The notes: generated by a model not told the origin, from the sequence alone. Positions 49,213 through 58,877 are shown, numbered from the stretch's first letter. The stretch is DNA of 64,000 nucleotides from Sipunculus nudus (GCA_026874595.1 CM049306.1:89074642-89138641); one strand, 5' to 3'. A program made the numbers and translations.

Positions 49213-52200
49213 TTCCTACCCATGACAGCCGGGTATATGCAGGTTCAAGCATTCCGAATTGGGGACCTAGGTATAGGTAACAAGATACATGCAGTCCCAG
49301 TCCGGCACTCAACACTCCTCCGTGTATCTTGCCAATGAACATGTAGTTAATGCTCTATGGTACCTTTGCACCCACCATGCAGTGCCAGCAAATTTTTCAC
49401 GAAAACACAAAATAAATTCATGCCAAAAAGGGGCATGTATATGTTTAATACAAATTTGTCAATTTTGGTAGAGACATATGTATTCAAAACATTTAAAATT
49501 GTTTTTTTTTTATTTATTTATTCTCCTATAGTATGTCCGATCGAGTTACCAATGTGTAGTGATGGGAAGAGTCCGGAGATGACAGACGGACTGACAGCAA
49601 AATACTGCCGAATAGACGGCGGTTCAAGTGTCTGCTCCGCCAATTATTCTTGTACCAAGGCCCAGTCGGGCGGCTATTCGGTCTGTTGTCCAGGTAAGCC
49701 ATAAGCCCACGAACAAAGCTGATTGGCTATGATCTATACCCAAATTGTTATACATCACCCGCCAATTAATGTTCTTGCCTCCGCGAGGAGGGTATGCGTT
49801 CTTTCCTGTCATGTGTGTGTGTTTTGTGTATGTGTTTTTACACCATAGCCACTGCATGAACGGAATTTTATGAAAGTTTCAGGGCATTTCGGAAATGGAC
49901 CAAAAGGAGAATTGATTAGGGTTTGGCGTGGATCCGGATCATGTTCCAGTCCAGGAACGTCATCAACGAATATTCAGAAACGCACGAATGAACCTGGGAA
50001 TATGTGCCGATTAAGTAAATGGCGGATGCTTACTTTAATGAGAATAGAGATATCAGGTCCATAAATTTATTCAATAGTTGAACATCTTGTCATCAGAGGA
50101 CATTTGGTTTAGTTTTTGTATTGCATGTTCTAGTAGGGAATATAACCAGATGATTGTTTTGATAATTAACTGTACGTTTATATGGAGTATCATGTTAAGG
50201 TATTAGCGTGGGAAATTTGGTTAGAGAGCATAAGTGTCTCGTTTGATGTTAATTCCAGTACAGTTTAATTCCGTCGGAGGACTAACACCTGTTTAGTATA
50301 TTTTCTCAGGGTGTTATCTCTGGAGGCGTGTTCCTATTAGAATTCATGTTGTTTTTGACGGTTGGCATAATAGAGAATGGTGATTGGCCAGAGGACGGTC
50401 AGGACTTGTGACCTCAGCAAGCATATATTAGTCGTGATGAAGGGAACAAAGTACGGATCAGACGGAAGGGCAGATGCTAATCAAGTAATCATTATATCTC
50501 ACGATTGTAACTAATTATAACTAAGAAAAAGAAATGATTATCTATATTCAGTGCCTACCGAAATGTGATATTTTAACACTAATGAAATTTTCGATGATAT
50601 ATGTATTAAGATATATATTTACAGTTTTGTTCACAGTGACCTGCCCCCCGCGAGAGGAGTATGTACATTTAAGGAGTCGCTGCGCGGAGAACTGCTCGGC
50701 TTTGGTTCTGGTTCAGAAAAACCTGACGTGTACAGACCCACCAGAAAACGGCTGCTTCTGTCAGGAGGGATTCCACAGGAGTCCCAACGGCTCCTGTGTT
50801 CCCTCTAACACATGCGGTAAGTTTGTTTTATAATTAACTATAATTAATTATAAGTATAATTAACTTTATGTAAGTCCTGTTCAGAAATGTTCTTTTAACG
50901 TCTCTGGGACGCATATATGTTCTTATGTACAAGCTTCACGAAAATAGTTTCTTCTCTTTAAAATAAATCTGTACCTGCCAAAACATTGCCTTGAAACCGT
51001 TTGCTTACTCCTGTAAACGAGTGTTGAAAACAGTGAACCGGGCGCGATGGCAGGTGTCAACATAAACACAGTGCGTGAGGCCGTGTGCAGCGCGGAGCCT
51101 CAACACGTGTCAATCCGGAGATGCCCTGACTGAGATGGCCAAAAAATATATTACATGTTGAAACAGGCTGAAACACCGCGTGTTGTCCCTATTAATCGGA
51201 CCTCTGGTCACGCGGCCTTGTTATGGTAAATAGACACACTTGGTCTATGTTTACCAACACGCACGGTCAAAACAAGGTGTTAAACAGTCGTATGCGAGGA
51301 AAAAAGACTGGATGAGCTGGGATACTTCTGCTGGGAAACCTTTGTATAAAGCAAAACTGAACTGATATAGTGAAAGAATAGGCATTATATTGATCCTGAT
51401 TATGTCCCTTTAACCATAGGCGGTTAGTCGCATATTAGTGGAGGCTGATGGGTCACTAGGTGCAAAAAACATTTTGCTAAACTCTGGTTCGTCTGACTTG
51501 CCGCCAGATGTCCTTGCTGAATATGTTTGGATTATTTTTGCGGACCCTACATGTTAAAGACAAATGGATATAAACAGGACAACCTGTATGCCGAGGGATA
51601 GGCCTATCTTATAAAAGGTTCAAATGATTATCTTTAGTCAACAGACATCGGAATAGGTCCTTTTAACAATTTAGAATGTAATAGTACAGTCTTTTGTTGT
51701 TTAAAACGGTGCGAGAAGCAAACTCCAGCACCGTTTTCCGCACTTAAGGGTGTTTTTTTTTCCAACCAATTTTTTAGGTCGAAAATAGGACTGGCCCCAT
51801 TAATCCTCATTTGGAACCTATCTCGAAATCAGTCCCTATAATTAGTTTTGTAATACGCCCAGTTCTTTCAATAATGTTGTCTCTGAGAATCCTGCCAAGA
51901 GAACATTTGGCTAGGTAGGTTTGTCACTGATGTCAGTGTAACATTTTTCTGTTGCCAGTTGTATATAGTATCATGTCCTTGGAGACATGCTGTTTCATGT
52001 CTATAATCGTCTTAATGAGATCAGAGAAATGTGTATTATACCAAATAAATGTGTGAAAACAAGGGATGCTAACTTGATAAGGAGAAATTGTGAGGCTTCT
52101 ATGATTTAATGCGTTCCAATAAATATACTCATTAAAAAGGTAGAAAAAAATTAGATCTTGCACAAGACAAGTGATGGGATATACGAGACAACTGATGTAA

Positions 52201-55200
52201 TATATGTTGCCTATACATTTCGCAATACCGTTAATATTCTGTGAACACAAAGACGTAGTATATTGAGAAATATATACACTGATTTCAGATTTTGTTTTCG
52301 TTTCCCGTTAGGTCTTTTTTTCACATATTCTTGACCACGCATTCATAACATACATTCTTGACCTTGTTGTTTCTACAAAGGTTACCAATTATCTTCATGC
52401 CTTATTTATTTTAATATACGCTTTATTAAAATTTATAGAATCCTATACAAGTATTAGAAATTTGTTCGTGTGTAAAGTTAATTGATCAATTATTCTCTGT
52501 AACCATTAGTGTGTGCAATCAACGAAGAATATCGTCCATGCTATAACCGTTGTGCCGAGGCGTCTTGTAATCCTGAGCGAGTCCAACAAGACCAGTGTTC
52601 AGACTGTCAGGCCGGCTGTTTTTGTGTGGAGGGGACAGCCCGTGTAAGAGACCCAGCTGAACACTTATGTGTCCCAACAGACCTGTGTGCTGAGCAACGT
52701 ACGTATTTGTCTGTCATTTTTTATATATACCTTTTTATTTAAAATGGAAAAAGGTAAATTCCCTTTTAAACTTTCCTTACTTTGACTCCGATGAAATACA
52801 CCGTCGTCCTTCTGATACGGACAATAGGATAGGTTTATTATACGGGCTGAACTTCAGGGGGCTAAAACAACTAGTGAACCCACATTTTTATGCAGAAAAT
52901 GTTGGTTAAATGCGAAATAGTAAACTTGTGAACCCACATTTTTTTTCAATATTTCTGCCGGTGAACCCACATTTATTTTCTGCAAAGTGAACCCACTTTT
53001 GGTGTTTTCGTCCATGACGGCGCATTACGTCCATAAAAATTAGCCAAGAAGTGACGTTTATTTTACTGCATATTTCTAACTTATAAAATACTATTATATA
53101 TTACTTTTATAAGTATTTAAGTGAAGCCTATGAGCGTTGAACCCACAACTTTCTGGGAAAAAAATTTGGGTTCACTTCATTTGGTAACTGATCTATGTAT
53201 GTTTATGATTAACCCAAATTTGGTATACTTGTAAATGACGTCGCGTATACATATCACGTAAAAAAATTAAGTAAAGAAATTACGCTTATTTTTCCAATAT
53301 AACTTTAACGTATGATAAAATATTAATATATTATTTATACAGTAGGGTATAGAAAAAGCCTATTAGGCACTGAATCTACATATTTGTAACGAAAATGTGG
53401 GTTCAGTTACTGTTTTAGCCCCCTGAAGTTCAGTCCCGTATAATGCGCTTATAACCGCTCACCCTTTACATTTACACATCTCTCTCCTCTTCCATTTATT
53501 CTTATGAGACAAGTTCTAGAGGCCCCAAGCCCTCTCCTAAGTCATTTGCCTGACGGATAAGGAATACAAGAAAAATAATAGTTTGACTGTTATCTCTATT
53601 AAAAGTCTGTTTACCCTGCATGTGTTGATGTAAAAACAATTAAAATCTCCCAAATGAAAAAAAAATTCTTCCTTTAAAAATCTTTCTTTACCTTCTAGAT
53701 GAGTCATAAAATGAATCAGACACCCAAGAAAGTGTTTGGTGAAAAATTCCAATAGGAATCGAGACAGTTAATTTTTTTTCATTGAGAGTATATCAATAAG
53801 CTTTATGAAAAGCACGATTAATTGCTCGAGCAAGCTTCCTATTGTTTAACAGGTCGTTCGATTAGGAAATTTAACAGAAATGTTTAATTTTTATATAAAA
53901 AAACACCCACATGTTTCACTATGAATTAACACGAAAGTGTTTAACGTGTGTACTCACGCTATATAGGATTATGTTCTTATCCGGAGGAGTGGATGTGCGG
54001 AAACCGCTGTGCGGAGAGCTGCTCGGCTGTTGTAGATCCGGAGTCACTGCTGTGCCCGCCCGGCTGTGCGTTTGGGTGCTACTGTCCCGAGGGTCTCCAC
54101 CGGGATACAGAAGGCGTCTGTGTCGACACCTCAACTTGTCGTGGGTTTAGTATTATTGCAAGGATAATTCTGTAATTTTATCGAATATTTCTGTAGGTTT
54201 AATGCAAGGATAAATGTAAATTTTATCCTTTCAATAAGTGATTAGACAATGATGGAAGGTACACTACCATTCACTTAAATATCGAATGCATGTAACGTTT
54301 ATAGCAAGAGACTTCCTGTACACTTGTAAACACAGTCGCCCACAAATATGTTGAGCTTACATACCTGATCACTAATATGTGAAAAACAGCCAATGGTTCT
54401 AACAGTTTCCCCATCATGTTTTTGTTAATAATCAATGCATGAAGAAAACTGAATCTTTATCTTCGGATAGACGGGCTCGTTACTTAGAAATTAAAAAAAA
54501 TATTTGGCAAATTGATATATTTAAAAAGTTATATTACTTGACATGAAATAAATTTAAATTCGTAAGGGATATTCTGTTCCAAAAACAATTTTGCGATCCA
54601 GTCGGTAAAATACAAGCAGCGTCACAAAGGATTGATATATGTTGTGTTTACGTTTATTGGTAAATCTTTTCGAGAAAATTCTGCTATACCCGTTTCGGCA
54701 CTGAACCTCAATAAACATTCCTAAAATCCGCATACATGCTTTATCATAGGTTACAAATGTGCTGCAACAGAGATTTACAATGAATGCGGGAACCGGTGTA
54801 GGGAGTCTTGTGAATACATGCCAGGAGAGACCGAATGCCCTGCAACTTGTGGAACTGGATGCTTCTGTGTAGAAGGATACAGCAGAACAGCAGGCAACCA
54901 ATGTGTTCTGTCAAGCGAGTGCCCTGCAGCGGGTACCTAATCACTAAATATAATGTCATGTACTTAAAATACTGTCATGTATATTCTTATTCATATTTGA
55001 TATATTTCTGATGGGCTTGGAATTCGATGCTGCAGATCATGTTTATGGTAGACTGCAAATTTTGACTCCGGAAACAAATTGACAACCAAATTATTTAGCA
55101 GTTCTTGAATTAATGAACTCGGAAGGAAGTCGAAATTGGTCTGATTTTCCATGGCGCATATCCTTTCATTAGTAACAATCTTCATTTTAAATAAAATCAC

Positions 55201-56297
55201 GGCAATTGATTGAATGCTTCGTTAGCAAAGACGGACGGTTAAACATGAGTACAATAGGACAGCAGAGAAAAGAGTAGACATTATATGTATATCATTCTTT
55301 AGAGTGATTTGCATTCTTTGTACTTTACTCCGGGCATTGTTTATACTACTCACTCAACCGTTATATACTGTAGTCGTTCCAGATCTCCTTCGTTTGAACC
55401 GCTGCTTTAGCAAGTTTTTCGGGGTCTCAACACCAGGGCTAGCAAAGGCCAAGAATCAGACTAACGAGAGCGGCTTATGTTGCATGCATAAAACTATACC
55501 ATGCCCTCATTGGTATGATTACAACTGTTTGTTCTGTACGAGCCGGGGTAATGTAACCCGGAGAATCTTGCTGTACAAAGCTGCGGTTAAAACGAGGAAT
55601 GAATTACCACTGCGTGAGGAGTGTAGGCATAAATTCGTATAATTACTTTCTCCACGCAGGTACACAGTCACTGTCAACAGATAAAATAACATCAGCCATA
55701 ACAACTACAGTGCCATGTGTGGCCAGTCCTAATCGAGGATACGCCTGCAAGAGGAGGAAGAAGCAGGGAAGATATTGGTATAATAAATGCACCAACACAT
55801 GTCAGAGGTTCGTTTATAAAGGATGTGGCGGTAATTCCTCAAATAATTACCACACCAACGCCGAATGTGAAAATGACAGGTAAGCGCTTTTTTATTTCAT
55901 TTTGACTCCCCTGTTTTCTCCTTAAACTTGTAAATAACAATTTCCAGTTCCGTGCCATCATGGTTATTTTAAAGTGCCATGGCCTGGTGCCTTATTGGTC
56001 AGACACTCGTGGCTGGCTTTAAGAAACAAACACGACTAAGTTCAGCTACTTTTGAACCCTCCTTCCCGCATGGAAATTTAAATTTTCGGAAGAAGTTCAA
56101 CGATTTCAAGCTCCAGCCACTCGGACATATCTTTCAAGGAAATATAATACAATTTCGATAAAAAATTATTTTGTTATGACGCCTTTGATTGTTTAACAAA
56201 ACTATTCTGCTATTATCATGTTATCACTGATTCTATGTACAAGTTGAAACCGTCTGTTCCAAACACATTGGTGTTTTGCAGAGGAATTGTGCCGTGA
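45328..56297 (+). CDS. secreted multi-domain protease inhibitor: Kunitz x2, lustrin-type, TIL x4, Kunitz; 10 exons, 511 aa
   Basis: Exons 45328-45403, 48091-48249, 48564-48740, 49532-49693, 50637-50816, 52510-52698, 53967-54140, 54750-54932, 55660-55879 and 56282-56297 join in frame. Domains: signal peptide (about 1-19, MTMLLLLTLLPWILLGG), diverged Kunitz (26-78), Kunitz with Lys at P1 (79-137), lustrin/WR1-like cysteine module (138-191), four TIL domains (192-433), an S/T-rich linker and a last Kunitz (about 434-511). There is no membrane anchor, so the product is secreted. Kunitz and TIL domains block serine proteases by a canonical loop. In molluscs such mosaics occur in shell matrix, haemolymph and mucus. 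The target here is unknown. Internal module exons are phase 1-1. A poly(A) signal lies 108 bp after the stop. Confidence 0.9.
46022..47749. mobile_element. foldback DNA element with CTCGAGAT inverted arms (intron 1)
   Basis: The ends CGGTGGCTGATTAAGGACAC and its near-perfect inverse (gtcctaatcagccaccg) are flanked by TA. Next to each end is a dense array of the 8-mer ctcgagat and atctcgag, separated by A/T runs (about 46056-46205 and 47535-47715). Transcripts would form long hairpins. It contains repeat R3 copy 2 at 46830-47040. There is no transposase. Confidence 0.8.
46830..47040 (+). repeat. dispersed repeat R3, copy 2
   Basis: Collinear with 36125-36400 (gctttacc-ataggcc, ctacctatatcgtaag, gcaggcagcgg, gcttctttagaag, tgcctcggga). 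Confidence 0.65.
48091..48249 (+). CDS. inhibitor gene, exon 2 (diverged Kunitz domain)
   Basis: Acceptor aactacag, donor CAA|GTTTGT. It encodes CLKKPDTGSVC, then GASVRFFYDSATSSC and ends LTACLSEC. The six Kunitz cysteines can be placed, plus one extra (SSCKC). The residue after Cys2, usually the P1 specificity residue, is Asp, so trypsin inhibition is unlikely. Confidence 0.85.
48564..48740 (+). CDS. inhibitor gene, exon 3 (Kunitz domain)
   Basis: Acceptor cacatttcag, donor CCAC|GTAAGT. The pattern CLLPKRKPKTCKG, then TYWFYDTTSGSCQTF and RFTSEADCKEKC, shows all six cysteines and Lys at P1, as in trypsin-type inhibitors. The usual GGC is replaced by GPKC. Confidence 0.92.
48788..48987. mobile_element. 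probable hAT MITE (intron 3)
   Basis: Imperfect inverted ends: CAGGGGAGGATCCAGGATT with aggaggggtcca, and tggacccccacccttgga with accgcttctg. They match the known hAT-type CAGGGGCGGATCCAG ends. No clean 8-bp duplication was found. Confidence 0.5.
49160..49211. repeat. (TA)n microsatellite
   Basis: A TA run of about 52 bp in intron 3. Confidence 0.95.
49532..49693 (+). CDS. inhibitor gene, exon 4 (lustrin/WR1-type cysteine-rich module)
   Basis: Acceptor ttctcctatag, donor CCAG|GTAAGC, phase 1-1. It encodes CPIELPMCSDGKSP, then YCRIDGGSSVCSANYSC and GGYSVCCP. The closing CCP and the C-x5-C-x5-C pattern fit the lustrin-type cysteine repeat found in nacre and inhibitor proteins. The family call is moderately sure. 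Confidence 0.8.
49773..50060 (+). repeat. dispersed repeat of the copy-1 family, best-preserved copy (intron 4)
   Basis: It opens with a small hairpin, cctcc-gcg-aggagg, then ggtatgcgtt, and continues through tcagggcatttcggaaatgg to aataagt-aaatgg. It serves as reference for the copies at 1815, 20935 (minus) and 30543/32975. Confidence 0.75.
50637..50816 (+). CDS. inhibitor gene, exon 5 (TIL domain 1, eight cysteines)
   Basis: Acceptor gttcacag, donor TGCG|GTAAGT, phase 1-1. It reads TCPPREEYVHLRSRCAENC, then LTCTDPPENGCFC and SCVPSNTC. Against its sister domains it lacks Cys2 and Cys6, which pair with each other in the TIL fold. Confidence 0.92.
50821..52509 (+). other. intron 5 of the inhibitor gene
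   Basis: About 1.7 kb with no recognised coding unit. A short stretch at 51750-51860 resembles 4470-4580 (ttttttaggtcgaaaa ... attaatgagcc), so it is probably a shared old repeat. Confidence 0.4.
52510..52698 (+). CDS. inhibitor gene, exon 6 (TIL domain 2)
   Basis: Acceptor aaccattag, donor CAAC|GTACGT, phase 1-1. It encodes CAINEEYRPCYNRCAEASC, then QCSDCQAGCFC and LCVPTDLC. All ten TIL cysteines are present. Confidence 0.93.
52838..53443. mobile_element. MITE with about 50-bp inverted repeats (intron 6)
   Basis: A 606-bp element. The left end TTATACGGGCTGAACTTCAG and right end CTGAAGTTCAGTCCCGTATAA are inverse copies, and the match runs on through gggggctaaaaca and gtgaacccacatttt. A TA target site is likely. 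There is no transposase. Confidence 0.8.
53967..54140 (+). CDS. inhibitor gene, exon 7 (TIL domain 3)
   Basis: Acceptor ctatatag, donor TGTC|GTGGGT, phase 1-1. It encodes CSYPEEWMCGNRCAESC, then LLCPPGCAFGCYCPEG and VCVDTSTC. This is a textbook ten-cysteine TIL. Confidence 0.93.
54750..54932 (+). CDS. inhibitor gene, exon 8 (TIL domain 4)
   Basis: Acceptor tttatcatag, donor GCGG|GTACCT, phase 1-1. It encodes CAATEIYNECGNRCRESC, then ECPATCGTGCFCVEGY and CVLSSEC, with ten cysteines. Confidence 0.93.
55386..55605. mobile_element. foldback MITE (intron 8)
   Basis: The left arm cttcgtttgaaccgctgctt and right arm aagctgcggttaaaacgagg are inverse copies, each flanked inside by agcaagt/cttgct. Related sequence occurs at 14895-14990, 19045-19370 and 28075-28215. 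Confidence 0.65.
55660..55879 (+). CDS. inhibitor gene, exon 9 (linker and third Kunitz domain)
   Basis: Acceptor tccacgcag, donor ACAG|GTAAGC, phase 1 to 2. An S/T-rich linker is followed by CVASPNRGYACKRRK, YWYNKCTNTCQRFVYKGCGG and TNAECEND. P1 is Lys. It has an extra Cys (KC) before the usual Cys3 but no normal final Cys. Confidence 0.9.
56282..56297 (+). CDS. inhibitor gene, exon 10 (last codons, alternative acceptor possible)
   Basis: With the acceptor TTTTGCAG at 56281 the tail reads GIVP then TGA. Two bases further, a second AG (56282-56283) would give NCAVI then TAG and add a cysteine. Both fit the phase of exon 9. Which is used cannot be decided here. Confidence 0.6.
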
Positions 56298-56404
56298 TCT
56301 AGAACACAGAAAATATCTATATTTCCCTGAAGAAGATATCCATCATGAAAGAAAGAAGATGATATCCATTGAAGAATAAGAAGATGATATCCATCATCCC
56401 TTGC

Positions 56405-56410
56405 AATAAA
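56405..56410 (+). terminator. poly(A) signal AATAAA of the inhibitor gene
   Basis: First AATAAA after the stop, 108 bp downstream. Another lies near 57262. Confidence 0.6.
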
Positions 56411-57385
56411 TGAACAACTGAGCTAGATTAGGCATGGAACACCAGATCGAACTTCTATCCAAGCTCTCGAGATTATTTTAAATAGAGTATTATGTATTTG
56501 TGCTCCCCATTGGGAGCGAGGGCATGTTATTTTACCCTTTTTTTACCGTAATATTTAAAACTTGTATCTCAGATGTCTTGTGACGTTAACGCAGACGCAT
56601 TTCCATTAATCAACATGATATAAAAAACTCCCCATTAAATAATTGATTTGTTTCCCTGGTTAAGTGCCAGGTTAAGGTGAACTTTTCGTTCGTTATCTCG
56701 CCACCAGGAAGAGCTTCGTTTAGATCTAGTTCCTATTTGATAGAAAGCATGCATGAACTAATATAATTATGAATTTCTGAGAAAGTTTTAACTTTCGGTT
56801 GTCCTTCAATTCAGTTGTCCAAAAATTTTCCATTTTGGTAATTCAACTTATTTAATTCAAATGTTATCAAATTTATTTGCATGGATTTTATCATTTTTTT
56901 ATCAATATTCTTATACATTAGTAATGCAATATGTAGACCTGTAAGAACATTTCTTAAAATAAGGCCAATGTGACGCAGTTTGTAACTATTTGTTAAACTT
57001 GTTAAGCCTATCTATATTTGTGTTGATCATAATTATACCAATCTGTTAATTCTTAATCATGATGTATGACAGTTACATCTCTTGCGACCTTGACCTTTAC
57101 ATTCATGTCACAGTGAACTTTTGCCATCACTAGTGCAACAGCGTGTGACGTTTTCCATAAATTTGCGCCTTATGGGGCGCTAAATGTATTAACGTGCAAA
57201 TGCAAGATCATCTGGTTCAATGTTTGTTCATGTATGAATTAATGATTGACTTGTTTTATATAATAAATATTTTTTTCTGGTTCTGTTTTGCTTCATATTT
57301 CACAATATCATAATCATATATTGTAGCATACAACAGCCATAAAACTAACAGTTTAGCTTGTTAATGGAGATATTTATATACAGGT

Positions 57386-57388
<3 letters not shown>
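56411..57388. other. intergenic, nothing supported
   Basis: AT-rich sequence with no splice-bounded frame and no repeat recognised. Confidence 0.5.

Positions 57389-57445
<57 letters not shown>
57389..57445. repeat. (TA)n microsatellite
   Basis: The first of a series of TA arrays between 57.4 and 60.3 kb, each abutting a mobile-element fragment. Confidence 0.95.
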
Positions 57446-57447
<2 letters not shown>

Positions 57448-57519
57448 AAGGTAGTGTTACCCTCCGATGTAAAGTGCTCTATGGCCTACAGACTAGGCCA
57501 AAGCGGTATAACTCTGGAG

Positions 57520-57624
57520 AATCGCACAAAGCATAATCTCGTAATCTCGTATCCGAATCGCACAAAGCATAATCTCGTAATCTCGTATCCGAATCGCACA
57601 AAGCATAATCTCGTAATCTCGTAA
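57520..57624 (+). repeat. 36-bp unit, three copies
   Basis: GAATCGCACAAAGCATAATC followed by tcgtaatctcgtatcc is repeated three times with almost no change, implying recent expansion. Confidence 0.95.
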
Positions 57625-57668
57625 AGACTCGGCTTTTCAAACCACGCCGTTAGCTTCATTCTAACCAT

Positions 57669-57716
57669 ATTCACCTGATGATCGGGTCGCATCCCGTGAA
57701 ACAGACTGTTGTGAAT
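57669..57716 (+). ncRNA. hammerhead ribozyme 1 (type I, short stem III)
   Basis: Stem I ATTCAC (57669-57674) pairs perfectly with GTGAAT (57711-57716). The core CTGATGA (57675-57681) is followed by stem II CGGG-tcgcat-CCCG, then GAA (57698-57700). Stem III is ACAG-a-CTGT with a 1-nt loop, and H17 is U at 57710. Predicted cleavage is between 57710 and 57711. The very short stem III suggests it works as a dimer, as in Penelope-like elements. A U-U pair adjoins stem II. Confidence 0.8.
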
Positions 57717-57739
57717 TGATAGTGTTGTTTTTCTCCAGA

Positions 57740-57741
<2 letters not shown>

Positions 57742-57779
<38 letters not shown>
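57742..57779. repeat. (TA)n microsatellite
   Basis: Separates the two hammerhead-bearing fragments. Confidence 0.95.
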
Positions 57780-57783
<4 letters not shown>

Positions 57784-57856
57784 GTATTGTTCACATAACG
57801 TAAATTCAATACATCGCGGTGATAGTGCTCTACCGTATGGGAGCGTTTATAAATAA

Positions 57857-57998
57857 CTAAAGTACGGTTATTTTGACTTCATCAGTTTGTGCTACAGATC
57901 TCAGGAGTTTGTACCTGAAGAGTGAGCCGGCTTGAATGCTGCTCTCACGAAACAGATCTGTAGCACAAACTGATGAAGTCAAACTAACCGTACTTTAG

Positions 57999-57999
<1 letters not shown>
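57857..57999. mobile_element. Penelope-like terminus with 45-bp inverted arms
   Basis: The left arm (57857-57902, aactaaagtacggtta ... gctacagatct) and right arm (57953-57999, agatctgtagc ... taaccgtactttagtt) are inverse copies apart from one or two changes. A second hammerhead lies over the loop and the right arm. A TA array follows directly. Confidence 0.6.
57907..57970 (+). ncRNA. hammerhead ribozyme 2 (type I, core CUGAAGA)
   Basis: Stem I GTTTGT-a-C (57907-57914) pairs with G-c-ACAAAC (57963-57970) with one mismatch. Core CTGAAGA (57915-57921): position 7 is A, which is allowed since that site is variable. Stem II is GTGAG ... CTCAC, extended by CGGC/GCTG. GAA is at 57949-57951. Stem III is the palindrome ACAGATCTGT and H17 is A at 57962. 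All invariant core bases are present. Confidence 0.75.

Positions 58000-58084
<85 letters not shown>
58000..58084. repeat. (TA)n microsatellite
   Basis: About 85 bp of (TA)n, split from the next array by a solo LTR. Confidence 0.95.
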
Positions 58085-58088
<4 letters not shown>

Positions 58089-58833
58089 ACAGGTGCTCTA
58101 TTATGTGACACGGGCGTAACTCGTGCTGTTGTTACATTCCGTACTGGTTGAACTCTCGTTGTCATGTGGGCCTTGAGTTTTCACGCTTGGTCGTGGGTCA
58201 CGTGAGTAGATACACGGCGATGTCTTCCTAGATTATTCCTGAAACGCGTGTTTACTGTTCAGTAGGGTCCTTATAGACTGTTCGAGAAGCGGAAAATTCC
58301 CGGCTTGCGGTGTGAAGGTATATAAAGGGGCTGTTGTTTAGAGCCAGGGGGCAGACAGCAGAGCAGATACCAGCGGACGCAGAAGCGTGTGTCAGATTCT
58401 AAGACCTTATCCGACGAATGCGGCAATTATACATTTTCATCCTGGATTTTATACATTTGGACTTCAGTTTACTTTCTGTGTTGTTGCAAGAACTTTCTTC
58501 AGGACTTTCATTCTCCGAGAGTTTACATTTAAAGACTTATCGTGGTGACTGTATTGGTAATCAGGTACTGTACCATTATCTTTCTGTGTGATTTTATTGA
58601 CTTGTTGCTATAACGCTGTTTACTGTATAATTGTATTGATTTAGTGTATTGTATTGTTAGGGGTTGTTTGTAGAATAAATTATAGTTATTTGTTAACAAA
58701 AAATCACTGACTTCTTTATTCATTCCCCTAGACATTTCCTGCCGCCTAGTCTTACAGAATCTGATTTTTTTTTATCTCCGTTACAGAATTTGTGTTCATC
58801 ACGCATACATGATCTGTTTATATTAGGTTCCGT

Positions 58834-58837
<4 letters not shown>
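58085..58837 (+). mobile_element. solo LTR of a retrotransposon
   Basis: About 753 bp starting TGTTACAGG and ending CCGTAACA, inverted ends typical of LTRs. It has a TATA box (TATAAA, 58321-58326) and a poly(A) signal (AATAAA, 58674-58679) in the right order for U3-R-U5. It is flanked by TA repeats on both sides, so the target duplication cannot be told. No internal region or second LTR is adjacent. Confidence 0.7.

Positions 58838-58839
<2 letters not shown>

Positions 58840-58875
<36 letters not shown>
58840..58875. repeat. (TA)n microsatellite
   Basis: Continues the TA array beyond the solo LTR. Confidence 0.9.

Positions 58876-58877
<2 letters not shown>

Larger units (their letters stand above)
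57446..57741 (+). mobile_element. Penelope-like element terminus with hammerhead ribozyme
   Basis: About 295 bp between two TA arrays, holding a 36-bp triplicated unit and a hammerhead motif. Penelope-like elements are known to carry hammerheads in their terminal repeats. No reverse transcriptase is present, so this is a remnant. The family call rests on the ribozyme and the general context. Confidence 0.5.

Noticed and set aside
54554-54901. 115-codon minus-strand frame over TIL exon 8
   Set aside because: Antisense shadow of the cysteine-rich plus-strand exon.
57969-57980. CTGATGA in the right inverted arm as the core of a further hammerhead
   Set aside because: No matching stem II and GAA follow it before the TA array; in hammerhead 2 the same bases lie next to stem I.
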